A stretch of DNA of 64,000 bases, taken from the NCBI RefSeq assembly GCF_001424545.1, contig NZ_LMQL01000009.1, positions 328,101 to 392,100 of the forward strand, given 5' to 3'. A program made the translations under genes and the position numbers. The notes under the pieces are model-generated. The model saw only the letters and a list, made by a program, of their open reading frames with translations, was not told where the DNA came from and ran no database searches. The stretch's first letter is position 1; every line of letters starts with the position of its first letter. Positions 50,895-58,424 of the stretch are shown here, one piece after another. This DNA is from Ramlibacter sp. Leaf400. Its GTDB lineage: Bacteria > Pseudomonadota > Gammaproteobacteria > Burkholderiales > Burkholderiaceae_C.

Positions 50895-51600
50895 AGAACC
50901 CAAGCGCCTGTCCAAGGTGGTCGCGGCCCTGGTGCCCTGCTCGCGGCGCGAGGCGGAGCAGTACATCGCCGAGGGCTGGGTGCGGGTGGACGGCCAGGTG
51001 GTGGTGGAGCCGCAGTTCCGGGTGACGGAACAGAAGGTCGAGATCGACCGCCAGGCCCACCTGCAGCCGGCCACGCCGGCCACTTTCCTGATGCACAAGC
51101 CGGCGGGGATGGGCACCGCCGAGGCGCACGCCCTGCTGGGCGCCGCGACGCACTGGGCCGGCGACGCCTGCGGCATCCGGCGGGTCAAAAGCCACGGCGT
51201 CGGGCTCGTACCGCTGCTGGCGCTGCCGGCCGCGGCCGAGGGGCTGGCCGTCTTCAGCCAGGACGGGCGGATCGTGCGCAAGCTGCGCGAGGACGCCCAT
51301 CTGGTCGAACAGGAACTGCTGGCGGAAGTGACCGGCACCCTGGTCCCCAACGGCCTGGCGCGGCTGTGTGAAGGCCTGGTGCTCGAGGGCCGGCCGCTGC
51401 CGCCGGCGCGCGTGAGCTGGCAGAGCGAGGCCCGCCTGCGCTTCGCGGTCAAGGGCATCACGCCGGAGATCGTGCCCTGGATGTGCGCGCAGGTCGGCCT
51501 GAAGCTCACCGCGCTCAAGCGCATGCGCATCGGCCGGGTGCCCATGGCGGGCCTGCCACCCGGCCAGTGGCGCTACCTGCCTCCGGGCGAGCGCTTCTAG
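50887..51600 (+). CDS. S4/RluB-RluF-like pseudouridine synthase homologue lacking the catalytic Asp
   Basis: The 237-residue protein has an S4 RNA-binding domain (RLSKVVAALVPCSRREAEQYIAEGWVRVDGQVV) followed by an RsuA/RluF-like domain (FLMHKPAGM... EYL-like EQELLAEVTG... LKRMRIGRV). At the catalytic loop, where family members read GRLDxxTxGL, it has LALPAAAEGLAVFSQDG, with Pro in place of the catalytic Asp. It may bind rRNA without modifying it. It is coupled to the GIY-YIG gene. Confidence 0.82.
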   Translation: MAEEPKRLSKVVAALVPCSRREAEQYIAEGWVRVDGQVVVEPQFRVTEQKVEIDRQAHLQPATPATFLMHKPAGMGTAEAHALLGAATHWAGDACGIRRVKSHGVGLVPLLALPAAAEGLAVFSQDGRIVRKLREDAHLVEQELLAEVTGTLVPNGLARLCEGLVLEGRPLPPARVSWQSEARLRFAVKGITPEIVPWMCAQVGLKLTALKRMRIGRVPMAGLPPGQWRYLPPGERF

Positions 51601-51616
51601 ACCCGGGGCCGGTCGA

Positions 51617-52048
51617 CTACGCGCCGCGCAGGTGGAGCAGGTCGACCAGGTCCCGGAAGGCCACCGGCTTGACCAGGTGCAGGTCGATGCCGCAAAGGGC
51701 GGAACGGGCCTTGTCCGCGCGCATCCCGAAGCCGGTGATGGCCACGATGAGCGCGTCCCGTGTGAGCGGGTCGGCCCGCATCCTCTCGGCGGCGGCGTAG
51801 CCGTCGATCACGGGCAGGCCGAGATCGAGCAGGACGACCTGGGGCTGGAACTCCCGCGCCACGGCGACAGCCGCCGCCCCGTCCCGAGCCACGCGGACCT
51901 CGCAGCCCTGCAGCGTGACGATCTCCACCATCGTGGACAGGCAGTCTTCGTGGTCCTCGACCACCAGGACGCGCCGGGCGGACGAGCGCGGGGACGATTC
52001 CCCAGGCGCGGACCCGGAAGGGGAGCGGGCGCCGGGGTGTGACAGCAA
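51617..52048 (-). CDS. stand-alone response-regulator receiver protein
   Basis: The 143-residue protein is a CheY-like receiver: RRVLVVEDHEDCL with the acidic pair, the phosphoacceptor Asp75 in VVLLDLGLP, Thr in VAITG and Lys in HLVKPV. There is no output domain. The start is uncertain, and a TTG at 52048 is the first candidate after an in-frame stop. No histidine kinase gene is adjacent, so it may receive from a hybrid kinase elsewhere. Confidence 0.8.
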   Translation of the reverse strand: MLSHPGARSPSGSAPGESSPRSSARRVLVVEDHEDCLSTMVEIVTLQGCEVRVARDGAAAVAVAREFQPQVVLLDLGLPVIDGYAAAERMRADPLTRDALIVAITGFGMRADKARSALCGIDLHLVKPVAFRDLVDLLHLRGA

Positions 52049-52052
52049 ATGG

Positions 52053-52077
52053 AATCGTTCTAATTACAGTAACGATT
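52053..52077. promoter_or_regulatory. inverted repeat AATCGTT-N11-AACGATT upstream of the receiver gene
   Basis: Perfect 7-bp arms with an AT-rich centre lie directly before the receiver start and 60 bp downstream of the winged-helix gene on the same strand. The symmetry and AT content suit a winged-helix or MarR-type operator. Confidence 0.42.
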
Positions 52078-52136
52078 GAATCCTAATGGCCTGCCGGCTG
52101 CTGTCAAGCAGGTTGCGCGAGCCGAGGCGCTGCGGA

Positions 52137-52490
52137 TCAGCTCTTCGTTGCTTTCACCATCAGTTTGGAGAGCTGGGCGAAGTGCGCGATGGCCTCCTGG
52201 GTCAGCTCGATCTGCTTGCGCCGGCTGTCGTCGGTGTCGGCCAGGTGGATCCAGCCCTTGGTGCGCATCGACTTGAGGCGGGAGTGGATGGTGGCCGGCG
52301 CCCCGAACTCGGCCTTGGCGATCATGTCGCGCACCGACAGGCGCTCCTCCTCCTGCCCGGCCCGGGCGATCCAGACCAGGATGCGCTCTTCCAGCGGATC
52401 CAGGGGGGGCAGGGACGGCAGGCCCCGGATGGCTTCTGACAGCTGCAGGAACCTCAGGTAGACGCCAGCACCCCGCGACGACTTGGTCAA
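52137..52490 (-). CDS. MarR-like winged-helix regulator
   Basis: The 117-residue product begins at a TTG with a GGAGAGG ribosome-binding site. It has a helix (LSEAIRGLPSLPPLDPLEERILVWIARAG), a helix-turn-helix (RLSVRDMIAKAEFGAPATIHSRLKSMRTKGWI) and a wing (ADTDDSRRKQIELT), as in MarR-type proteins, but it is shorter than usual. It is divergent from a membrane-protein gene and upstream of the receiver gene. Confidence 0.72.
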   Translation of the reverse strand: MTKSSRGAGVYLRFLQLSEAIRGLPSLPPLDPLEERILVWIARAGQEEERLSVRDMIAKAEFGAPATIHSRLKSMRTKGWIHLADTDDSRRKQIELTQEAIAHFAQLSKLMVKATKS

Positions 52491-52587
52491 TCGGCCTCTC
52501 CGGTGATTACTTTTCCTCGGGGCCCATGCTAGAAAACGGCACTTCGGCCAGCAGGCAACCCCACCCGTCGATCCTAGCGCGATCACC

Positions 52588-53136
52588 ATGTCATTGCAGA
52601 ATGTCCGGGCCCAGGCCTTGCAGGTGCTCGCCACCATGGCGCTGTTCCTGGCGATGCTCTGGATCAACGACTGGCTGTTCCGCCGGCTGGAGTTCGCGCC
52701 GGGCATCAACTGGATCTACCTGCCCGCGGGCATGAGGCTGCTGTGCACGCTGCTCTTCGCCGAAGCGGGCGCGATCGGGCTCCTGCTGGTGTCCTGGTGG
52801 GTGAGCTTCGTGTTCTTCTTTCCCGACGATCCCGAGCGCGCCTTCATGGGCGGCCTGATCGCCGCCGTCGCGCCGTACGCGGTCTACCGGGGCGCCTCGC
52901 GCTTCTACGGATTCGAGGCCTCGCTGCGGAACCTGACGCCGCCCCGGCTCCTGGTGCTGGCGCTCGCCTACTCGATCGCCAGCCCCCTGCTGCACCACCT
53001 CTGGTTCGCCTGGCGCGGGCAGGACAACCTGGTGCAGGGCTTCCTGGCGATGTTCATCGGCGACCTGGCCGGCACCCTGATCGTGCTGTACGGCATCAAG
53101 GGCGTGCTGGCGCTGGTCCCCCGGGCGGCGCGTTAG
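52588..53136 (+). CDS. integral membrane protein of unknown function (MASE1-like N-terminal region)
   Basis: The 182-residue protein has about five membrane helices. The segment WIYLPAGMRLLCTLLFAEAGAIGLLLVSW resembles the sensory MASE1 domain (the PAG-hydrophobic motif), but no output domain follows, so it is a free membrane module. A neighbouring receiver and winged-helix regulator hint at a signalling role, which is inference. Confidence 0.68.
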   Translation: MSLQNVRAQALQVLATMALFLAMLWINDWLFRRLEFAPGINWIYLPAGMRLLCTLLFAEAGAIGLLLVSWWVSFVFFFPDDPERAFMGGLIAAVAPYAVYRGASRFYGFEASLRNLTPPRLLVLALAYSIASPLLHHLWFAWRGQDNLVQGFLAMFIGDLAGTLIVLYGIKGVLALVPRAAR

Positions 53137-53148
53137 GAATTGCCGCCG

Positions 53149-53178
53149 TTGACATCGTTGCAGGGCTCGCGCTACGCT
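53149..53178 (+). promoter_or_regulatory. sigma-70-like promoter before a small ORF
   Basis: A perfect TTGACA at 53149-53154, an 18-bp spacer and TACGCT at 53173-53178 follow the membrane-protein gene. The predicted transcript start would be only a few bases before the ATG at 53188, so the message could be leaderless. Confidence 0.4.
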
Positions 53179-53187
53179 TTCATCGTT

Positions 53188-53355
53188 ATGGATTTCAGAA
53201 CAAAAAACCGGACGACGATCCCGGTCCGTCGCTATGGCCGGGTCCCGTCCGTGCGAGGCCAGCTCTGGGAGGAGCGGCACCCGGTGGCTGCGGCGGTCCT
53301 GCTCGTGGCGGGGACGATCACGGCCGCGGCGGCGACGATCTACGGGCTCTGGTAG
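53188..53355 (+). CDS. small single-pass membrane protein, hypothetical
   Basis: The 55-residue product has a basic N-terminus (MDFRTKNRTTIPVRRYGRVPSVRG) and one C-terminal membrane helix (VAAAVLLVAGTITAAAATIYGL). I do not recognise a family. There is no ribosome-binding site, but a sigma-70-like promoter lies just upstream. An upstream in-frame ATG at 53140 is less likely because it would place the start before that promoter. Confidence 0.45.
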   Translation: MDFRTKNRTTIPVRRYGRVPSVRGQLWEERHPVAAAVLLVAGTITAAAATIYGLW

Positions 53356-53394
53356 CCCGCGGACCGTCACCGCGCTGCGGCACGCGCCGTCGCC

Positions 53395-54366
53395 CTACTC
53401 CGCCCTCGCGCCGGTCGCCTTCACGACCGAGCCCCACTTCTGCGACTCGCTGCGGATCCAGGCGGCGAATTGCTCCGGCGTGCTGGCGACCACCTCGAAC
53501 TCCATCTCTTGCAGCCGGGGACCGACGTCCGGCAGGCGCAGGATCCTCACCAGCTCGCGGTGGTAGCGGTCGATGATCGGCCGGGGCGTGCCCGCGGGCG
53601 CCAGCAGCCCCACCCAGCCCGTGGCCTCGAGGTCGCGATAGCCCAGTTCGATCAGCGTGGGCACGTCGGGCGCGCTCGGGAAGCGCTTTTCGCCGGTGGT
53701 CGCCAACAGCTTCAGGCGCCCCTGCTTGACGAACTGCTGCACGTTGCCCGGCACCATGAAGGCCACGTGGACGTTGCCCGCCAGGAGGTCCGTGACCGCG
53801 GGCGTCGCACCGCGGTAGGGGATGTGCGTCGCATTGAAGCCGGCGGACTGCTTGAGCATTTCCATCGTCAGGTGCGAAGCGCTGCCGATCGCCACGGACG
53901 CATAGGAGTACTTGCCGGGCGCGCCCTTGGCCTTGGCCACGAACTCCCTGGCGGTGGCGAAGTCGGCCGCGGGGCCGGCCACCAGGTACTGGGGCGATTT
54001 CACCGCCAGGGTGATCGGCGCCAGGTCCTTCTGCGGGTCCAGCGGCATCTTCTCGAACAGCGACGGGTTGATCGCCAGCGGCCCGTTGTAGCCCACCAGC
54101 AGCGTGTGCCCGTCCGGCGGCGACTTGGCCACGAAGTCGGCGCCGATGTTGCCGCCGGCGCCGGGCTTGTTCTCGACCACCACCGGCTGGCCCAGGGCCT
54201 CCTGGAGCTTGGGTGCGATCAGCCGGGCCAGCGCGTCGTTGGTGCTGCCGATGATGGGCACGATGATCTTGATCGGCTTGGTCGGCGTCCAGTCCTGCGC
54301 CGCCGCGCCGGAGCCGATCGCCATGCCCGCCAGGGCCAGGGTGGAGAGCAGGAGTCTTCGCTTCAT
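53395..54366 (-). CDS. Bug/TctC-family periplasmic binding protein, tandem copy A
   Basis: The 323-residue protein has a signal peptide (MKRRLLLSTLALAGMAIGSGAAAQD) and Bug motifs: PIKIIVPIIGSTNDALARLIAPKL, VVENKPGAGGNIGADFVA, HIPYRGATPAVTDLLAGNV. In the first motif the usual PFAPGG is PIIGST, a change at the carboxylate-pinching loop. It is the last of three consecutive Bug genes transcribed from the IclR-controlled promoter region. Confidence 0.92.
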   Translation of the reverse strand: MKRRLLLSTLALAGMAIGSGAAAQDWTPTKPIKIIVPIIGSTNDALARLIAPKLQEALGQPVVVENKPGAGGNIGADFVAKSPPDGHTLLVGYNGPLAINPSLFEKMPLDPQKDLAPITLAVKSPQYLVAGPAADFATAREFVAKAKGAPGKYSYASVAIGSASHLTMEMLKQSAGFNATHIPYRGATPAVTDLLAGNVHVAFMVPGNVQQFVKQGRLKLLATTGEKRFPSAPDVPTLIELGYRDLEATGWVGLLAPAGTPRPIIDRYHRELVRILRLPDVGPRLQEMEFEVVASTPEQFAAWIRSESQKWGSVVKATGARAE

Positions 54367-54375
54367 GGCATCACC

Positions 54376-55347
54376 TCACCTGGCCGGCTTGGGCATGCGC
54401 TCGATCACGGCGGCCCATTTCCTGGACTCGCCCGCGATGAACTGGGCAAACGCCTGGGAGTCCATGTAGGCCGGCTCGGCGGCCAGGGCTTCGACCTGCG
54501 TCTGCACGGTGGGACTGGCCATCACCTTCTGCAGCGCGCCGGTCAGCCGCGTGCGCACGTCCGCGGGAGTCTTGGCGGGCAGGAACAGGCCCATCCAGGC
54601 CGGCGCCGCGTACCCCTTGACGCCCTCTTCCGCGATCGTCGGGATCTCGGGGGCGACCTTGCTGCGGCTGGTGCTGGTCACGCCCAGCGCCACCAGCTTG
54701 CCCGCCTTCACGTGCGGGTAGGCGGATGTCAGGTCCACCATGGCCGCCGGCACCGAGCCGCCCAGCAGGTCCGTCACCGCGGGACCGCTGCCCCGGTAGG
54801 GAACGGCCACCAGCGGGGTGGCGGCCATGCTGGCCAGCAGTTCGCCCGACAGGTGCTGCGCCGTGTACTGGCCCGCATTGGCGTACGACAGGCCGCCCTT
54901 GGTCTTGCGTGCGGCATGCAGGAAGGCCTGCAGGTTGCCGTAGCCGCTGCTGGCCGAGGTGACGAAGACCAGCGGGATGTCGGCCAGCTTGGCCAGCGGC
55001 ATCAGGTCCTGCGCCGGCTTCAGCGGCGGCGCGTCGGGCAGGTGGGGGTTCACCACGATGGCGCCGGTGGCACCCAGCCCGATCGTGTAGCCGTCGGCGG
55101 GTGCCTTGGCGACCACCATCAGGCCGGTGGCGCCGCCGGCGCCCGGCTTGTTCTCGATGACGACGGGCTGGCCGAGCGCCTGCGACAGCTCGCGGCCGAC
55201 GATGCGCGCGATGCCGTCGGCCGAGGCGCCGGGCGCGAAGGGAACGACCAGGGTGATCGGCTTGCCGGGGTAGGCCTGGGCCGCGGCGGCCCCGGTGAAG
55301 AGCACGGCGGCGAGCGGCGCGACGAAGCGCGCGAAGGTACGAAGCAT
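54376..55347 (-). CDS. Bug/TctC-family periplasmic binding protein, tandem copy B
   Basis: The 323-residue protein has a signal peptide (MLRTFARFVAPLAAVLFTGAAAAQA) and Bug motifs: PITLVVPFAPGASADGIARIVGREL, VIENKPGAGGATGLMVVAK, AVPYRGSGPAVTDLLGGSV. The ATG at 55347 has a GAGGG ribosome-binding site. A GTG at 55365 overlapping the upstream stop is possible. It is the middle gene of the Bug triplet, 9 bp before copy A. Confidence 0.91.
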   Translation of the reverse strand: MLRTFARFVAPLAAVLFTGAAAAQAYPGKPITLVVPFAPGASADGIARIVGRELSQALGQPVVIENKPGAGGATGLMVVAKAPADGYTIGLGATGAIVVNPHLPDAPPLKPAQDLMPLAKLADIPLVFVTSASSGYGNLQAFLHAARKTKGGLSYANAGQYTAQHLSGELLASMAATPLVAVPYRGSGPAVTDLLGGSVPAAMVDLTSAYPHVKAGKLVALGVTSTSRSKVAPEIPTIAEEGVKGYAAPAWMGLFLPAKTPADVRTRLTGALQKVMASPTVQTQVEALAAEPAYMDSQAFAQFIAGESRKWAAVIERMPKPAR

Positions 55348-55361
55348 GGTGGTCTGCGCCC

Positions 55362-56366
55362 TCACTCGGCCTTGATGTTCGCGGTCTTGGCCACGGCGGC
55401 CCAGCGCGCGATGTCGGCGGTGATCCGGCGCGACAGCGCGGCCGCGTCGGCGTCGCCCGGGTCCAGCCCCAGCGCGTGCATCTTCTCGACGGTCTCGGGC
55501 TCCTTCAGGATCTCGCCGACGGCGGCGCGAAGCTTCGCCAGCACGGGCTCGGGCGTTCCCTTGGGGGCCATCAGGGCCGTCCAGATCGGCGTGTCGTAGC
55601 CGGGGTAGCCGGATTCGGCGACGGTCGGCACGTCCGGCAGTGCGGCTGAGCGCTTGCCGGTCGTGACCGCCAGGGCCTTGAGCTTGCCGCCCTTCACCTG
55701 CGAGACGACGGCCGGGCTGTCCAGCACGCCGACCTGGATCTCGCCTCCGAGCAGCCCCGCGACGACGGGGCCCGAGCCCTTGTAGAGGATGTGGTTGAAC
55801 TTCAGGCCCGAGGCGGCCGTCAGCGTTTCGGCCACCAGCACGAACGAAGTCGTCGGCGTCCCGTGGTCGAGCTTGCCGTCCTTGGTGGTCTTGGCGAACT
55901 GCACCAGCTCGGCCAGGTTCTTCGGCGGCAACGCGGCCGGAACGGTCACCACCAGCGGGAAGGATCCCAGCAGCGCGATCGGCTCGTAGTCCTTGGCCGG
56001 GTCGTAGGGCAGATTCTTCATCAGGACCGGGTTGGTCGTGAGGCCGCCGCTCGAAGACACTAGCAGCGTGTAGCCGTCAGGCTTGGACTTGGCGACCAGG
56101 TCGTTGCCGATGGCCGAGTTGGCGCCCGGCTTGTTCTCCACCACGAACGACTGCTTCAGCTTGTCCTGCAGCTTGATGGCGACCAACCGGGCGAGGATGT
56201 CGTTGGTGCCTCCCGGCGCGAACCCCACGACGATGCGGACCGGCCGCTCGGGGTAGGCCTGGGCCTGGGCCGACGCGGGGAACGCGAGGGACGCGCACGA
56301 AACGGCGGCGGATGCGGCGATCGCGTGCAGGAAGCGGCGGCGAAGGCCGGAAAGGGTGGCGGGCAT
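55362..56366 (-). CDS. Bug/TctC-family periplasmic binding protein, tandem copy C
   Basis: The 334-residue protein has a long Ala-rich signal peptide (FLHAIAASAAVSCASLAFPASAQAQA) and Bug motifs: PVRIVVGFAPGGTNDILARLVAIKL, VVENKPGANSAIGNDLVAK, ILYKGSGPVVAGLLGGEIQ. It is the first gene of the triplet. Its promoter carries three GTCC-N7-GGAY operators that match those before the dioxygenase operon, so it probably binds the aromatic substrate or a related acid. Confidence 0.92.
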   Translation of the reverse strand: MPATLSGLRRRFLHAIAASAAVSCASLAFPASAQAQAYPERPVRIVVGFAPGGTNDILARLVAIKLQDKLKQSFVVENKPGANSAIGNDLVAKSKPDGYTLLVSSSGGLTTNPVLMKNLPYDPAKDYEPIALLGSFPLVVTVPAALPPKNLAELVQFAKTTKDGKLDHGTPTTSFVLVAETLTAASGLKFNHILYKGSGPVVAGLLGGEIQVGVLDSPAVVSQVKGGKLKALAVTTGKRSAALPDVPTVAESGYPGYDTPIWTALMAPKGTPEPVLAKLRAAVGEILKEPETVEKMHALGLDPGDADAAALSRRITADIARWAAVAKTANIKAE

Positions 56367-56410
56367 GCTGAGCGTCTCCAAGAAATGACCATCGACTTGA
56401 TCCGGTGCGT

Positions 56411-56495
56411 GTCCGCGCAACGGATTGCGAGTCCATTTTATGGACCGACCTTGATCGAAGTCAAATTTTTGAAACTACCTGTCCGCTATATGGAC
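56411..56495 (-). promoter_or_regulatory. IclR-type operator array and promoter of the Bug triplet
   Basis: Three sites of the form GTCC-N7-GGAC/T occur at 56411-56425, 56431-56445 and 56481-56495. On the - strand a promoter TTGACT (+ strand 56459-56464), 18-bp spacer, TAAAAT (56435-56440) is visible, and the middle operator covers the -10. The arrangement mirrors the promoter at 57316-57387. Confidence 0.68.
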
Positions 56496-56511
56496 AAGCC
56501 TTGGCCCAGGC

Positions 56512-57285
56512 TCAGGCGCGCTGCTTGAGGGCGCTGTCGAACCCGAGCGCTTCGGACAGCCGGCCGCCCTCGTCCTTCAGCAGCTGGGCGGTCTCCTTCA
56601 CGCGAGCGGGGTTCAGCCGCACCTGGGGCCCGAAGACGCCCAGCGAACCGGCCACCTGGCCTTCGCGGTCGAAGAAGGGAACGGCGACCGCCACTGCGCC
56701 GGAGATGAGCTCGCTGTGGCTGGTGGAATAGCCGCGCGCCCGGGTCGCGGCCAGTTCGGCCTCGAACTCCTTGGGATCGACGTCGGTCCCCTGCAGGTAG
56801 GCCCTCAACTGGTCGGGCGTGGAATTGGAGAAAGCCAGGATGGCCCGGCCGGTGGCCCCCCGGGCGATCCGCTCGGTGTAGCCCACGCCCCGCTTGAAGG
56901 CCAGCGGCTGCGGGCTGGCCAGCTCGGCGACGCACAGGCGCAGGTTGCCCTGGGGCACGAACAGCGCCACCGTCTCCTCGGTCGCCTCCCAGAGCCGGCG
57001 CAGGACGGGCTCGGCCAGGGTCTTCAGGTCCAGCGAGCCCTTCCACACATGCGCCAGCCGGGCCACGGACGGGCCCAGGCGAAAGCGCTGCGGATCGCCG
57101 ACCGAGACCAGGAAGCCGTGCTCCTCCAGGGTGTAGAGCAGTCGGTACAGCGTCGGCCGGGACAGGTCGACCCGCTTGAGGAGTTCGCTCGCGGACAGGT
57201 CGGGGGCGTCCTCGCGGAAGGCCAGGAGGATCTCCAGGGCCCGCCCGACCGCCCGGACGTTGTCGCTTTTCTCTGCTGTCGTCAT
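56512..57285 (-). CDS. IclR-family transcriptional regulator
   Basis: The 257-residue protein has the IclR winged helix (VGRALEILLAFREDAPDLSASELLKRVDLSRPTLYRLLYTLEEHGFLV) and the ligand domain (YTERIARGATGRAILAFSN, ARGYSTSHSELISGAVAVAVPFFDREGQVAGSLGVFGP). The ATG has a GGAGG site upstream. It lies between the Bug triplet and the dioxygenase operon, with matching GTCC-N7-GGAC sites on both sides, so it likely controls both. Confidence 0.92.
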   Translation of the reverse strand: MTTAEKSDNVRAVGRALEILLAFREDAPDLSASELLKRVDLSRPTLYRLLYTLEEHGFLVSVGDPQRFRLGPSVARLAHVWKGSLDLKTLAEPVLRRLWEATEETVALFVPQGNLRLCVAELASPQPLAFKRGVGYTERIARGATGRAILAFSNSTPDQLRAYLQGTDVDPKEFEAELAATRARGYSTSHSELISGAVAVAVPFFDREGQVAGSLGVFGPQVRLNPARVKETAQLLKDEGGRLSEALGFDSALKQRA

Positions 57286-57315
57286 ATCAGGAACCTCCAC
57301 CGTGACGCCTCTATT

Positions 57316-57387
57316 GTCCACCATACGGACACGTTGACCGAAATCAAAGTCAGTCCGTATAATGGATCGCAAGTCCACTGCTCGGAC
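57316..57387 (+). promoter_or_regulatory. IclR-type operator array and promoter of the dioxygenase operon
   Basis: Sites GTCC-N7-GGAC/T occur at 57316-57330, 57353-57367 and 57373-57387. A near-consensus promoter, TTGACC (57334-57339), 18-bp spacer, TATAAT (57358-57363), lies among them. One site covers the -10 and another lies just past the likely start point, as expected for repression. Confidence 0.75.
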
Positions 57388-57405
57388 ACTGAACGAGGAA
57401 ATCCG

Positions 57406-58401
57406 ATGTCATCCCCCATTCCCGTGACCCTCCTTTTCGCCGACGGCGTCTCGCACCGGCTGTCCGTGCCTTGTGGCGGCAACCTGGTCGAATCGGCGAA
57501 CGAAGCCGGCATCCACCTGCTGACCGACTGCTCCAACGGCCAGTGCGGCACCTGCACGGCACAACTGGTGTCGGGCAGCGTCGACCTGGACGACTACGAC
57601 CGTGCGGTGCTGCCCGACGACGACCGCGCCTGCGGCACCGTGCTGCCCTGCGTCTGCCGCGTGAACAGCGCCTGCGCGATCGAGCTGCCCTACGACTCCA
57701 GCGAGGCGCTGAGCGAGGAGCCCGTTCCCATCGCCGCCGAAGTCACCGCCGTCGAACAGGTGGCCAGCGAGACGGTGCGGCTGGAGGTGAAGGTGCCGCA
57801 GGCGGTGGTGTTCGAGCCGGGCCAGTACGTGCGCATCACGCCGGCGGGCGCCGACTACCACCGCTCCTATTCGATGGCCAACGTTCCGGGCACCGACCGC
57901 CTGCAGTTCTTCATCCGGCTGGTGCCGGGCGGCGCGTTCTCGGAATGGCTGGCCGGTGCCAAGGCGGGTGATCCGGTCGAGCTCAGCTCGCCGCACGGCA
58001 CCTTCTTCCTGCGCCACGAGGAGCGGCCACGCCTGTTCGTCGCGGGCGGCACCGGCGTGGCGCCCTTCCTGTCGATGCTGCGCGCGATGGCGGCCCACCC
58101 GCCCGCGCACCGCACCACCTTCCTGATCGGCGCGCGCACGCCCGGCCACCTGTTCGCCCTGGACGAACTCAAGCAACTGGGCGAACAGCTGGAAGGCGTG
58201 GACCTGCAGATCGCCGTCGAACAGGACGCGCAGCCCGGCTGCCACGCCGGCTACGCCACCGACCTGATCCCGCAGCTGGGCCTGGACCCTTCCACGCGCG
58301 TGTACCTGTGCGGCCCGCCGCCGATGGTGGAGGCCGGCCGCCGCGCCGCCGAAGCCGCCGGCCTCAAGCGCGCCGACGTCCTCTGCGAACGATTCGCCTG
58401 A
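57406..58401 (+). CDS. oxygenase reductase, ferredoxin-FAD-NAD type (BenC-like)
   Basis: The 331-residue protein has an N-terminal plant-type 2Fe-2S domain with Cys42, Cys47, Cys50 and Cys82 (DCSNGQCGTC ... LPCVC), then an FAD domain (YHRSYSMANVP, the RSYS motif) and an NAD domain (FVAGGTGVAPFLSML, CGPPPMVEAGR). It passes electrons from NADH to the oxygenase encoded next. It is the first gene of the operon, right after the IclR-controlled promoter. Confidence 0.92.
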   Translation: MSSPIPVTLLFADGVSHRLSVPCGGNLVESANEAGIHLLTDCSNGQCGTCTAQLVSGSVDLDDYDRAVLPDDDRACGTVLPCVCRVNSACAIELPYDSSEALSEEPVPIAAEVTAVEQVASETVRLEVKVPQAVVFEPGQYVRITPAGADYHRSYSMANVPGTDRLQFFIRLVPGGAFSEWLAGAKAGDPVELSSPHGTFFLRHEERPRLFVAGGTGVAPFLSMLRAMAAHPPAHRTTFLIGARTPGHLFALDELKQLGEQLEGVDLQIAVEQDAQPGCHAGYATDLIPQLGLDPSTRVYLCGPPPMVEAGRRAAEAAGLKRADVLCERFA

Positions 58402-58424
58402 CCCCCTTCGAGAGAGAGCAAAGC

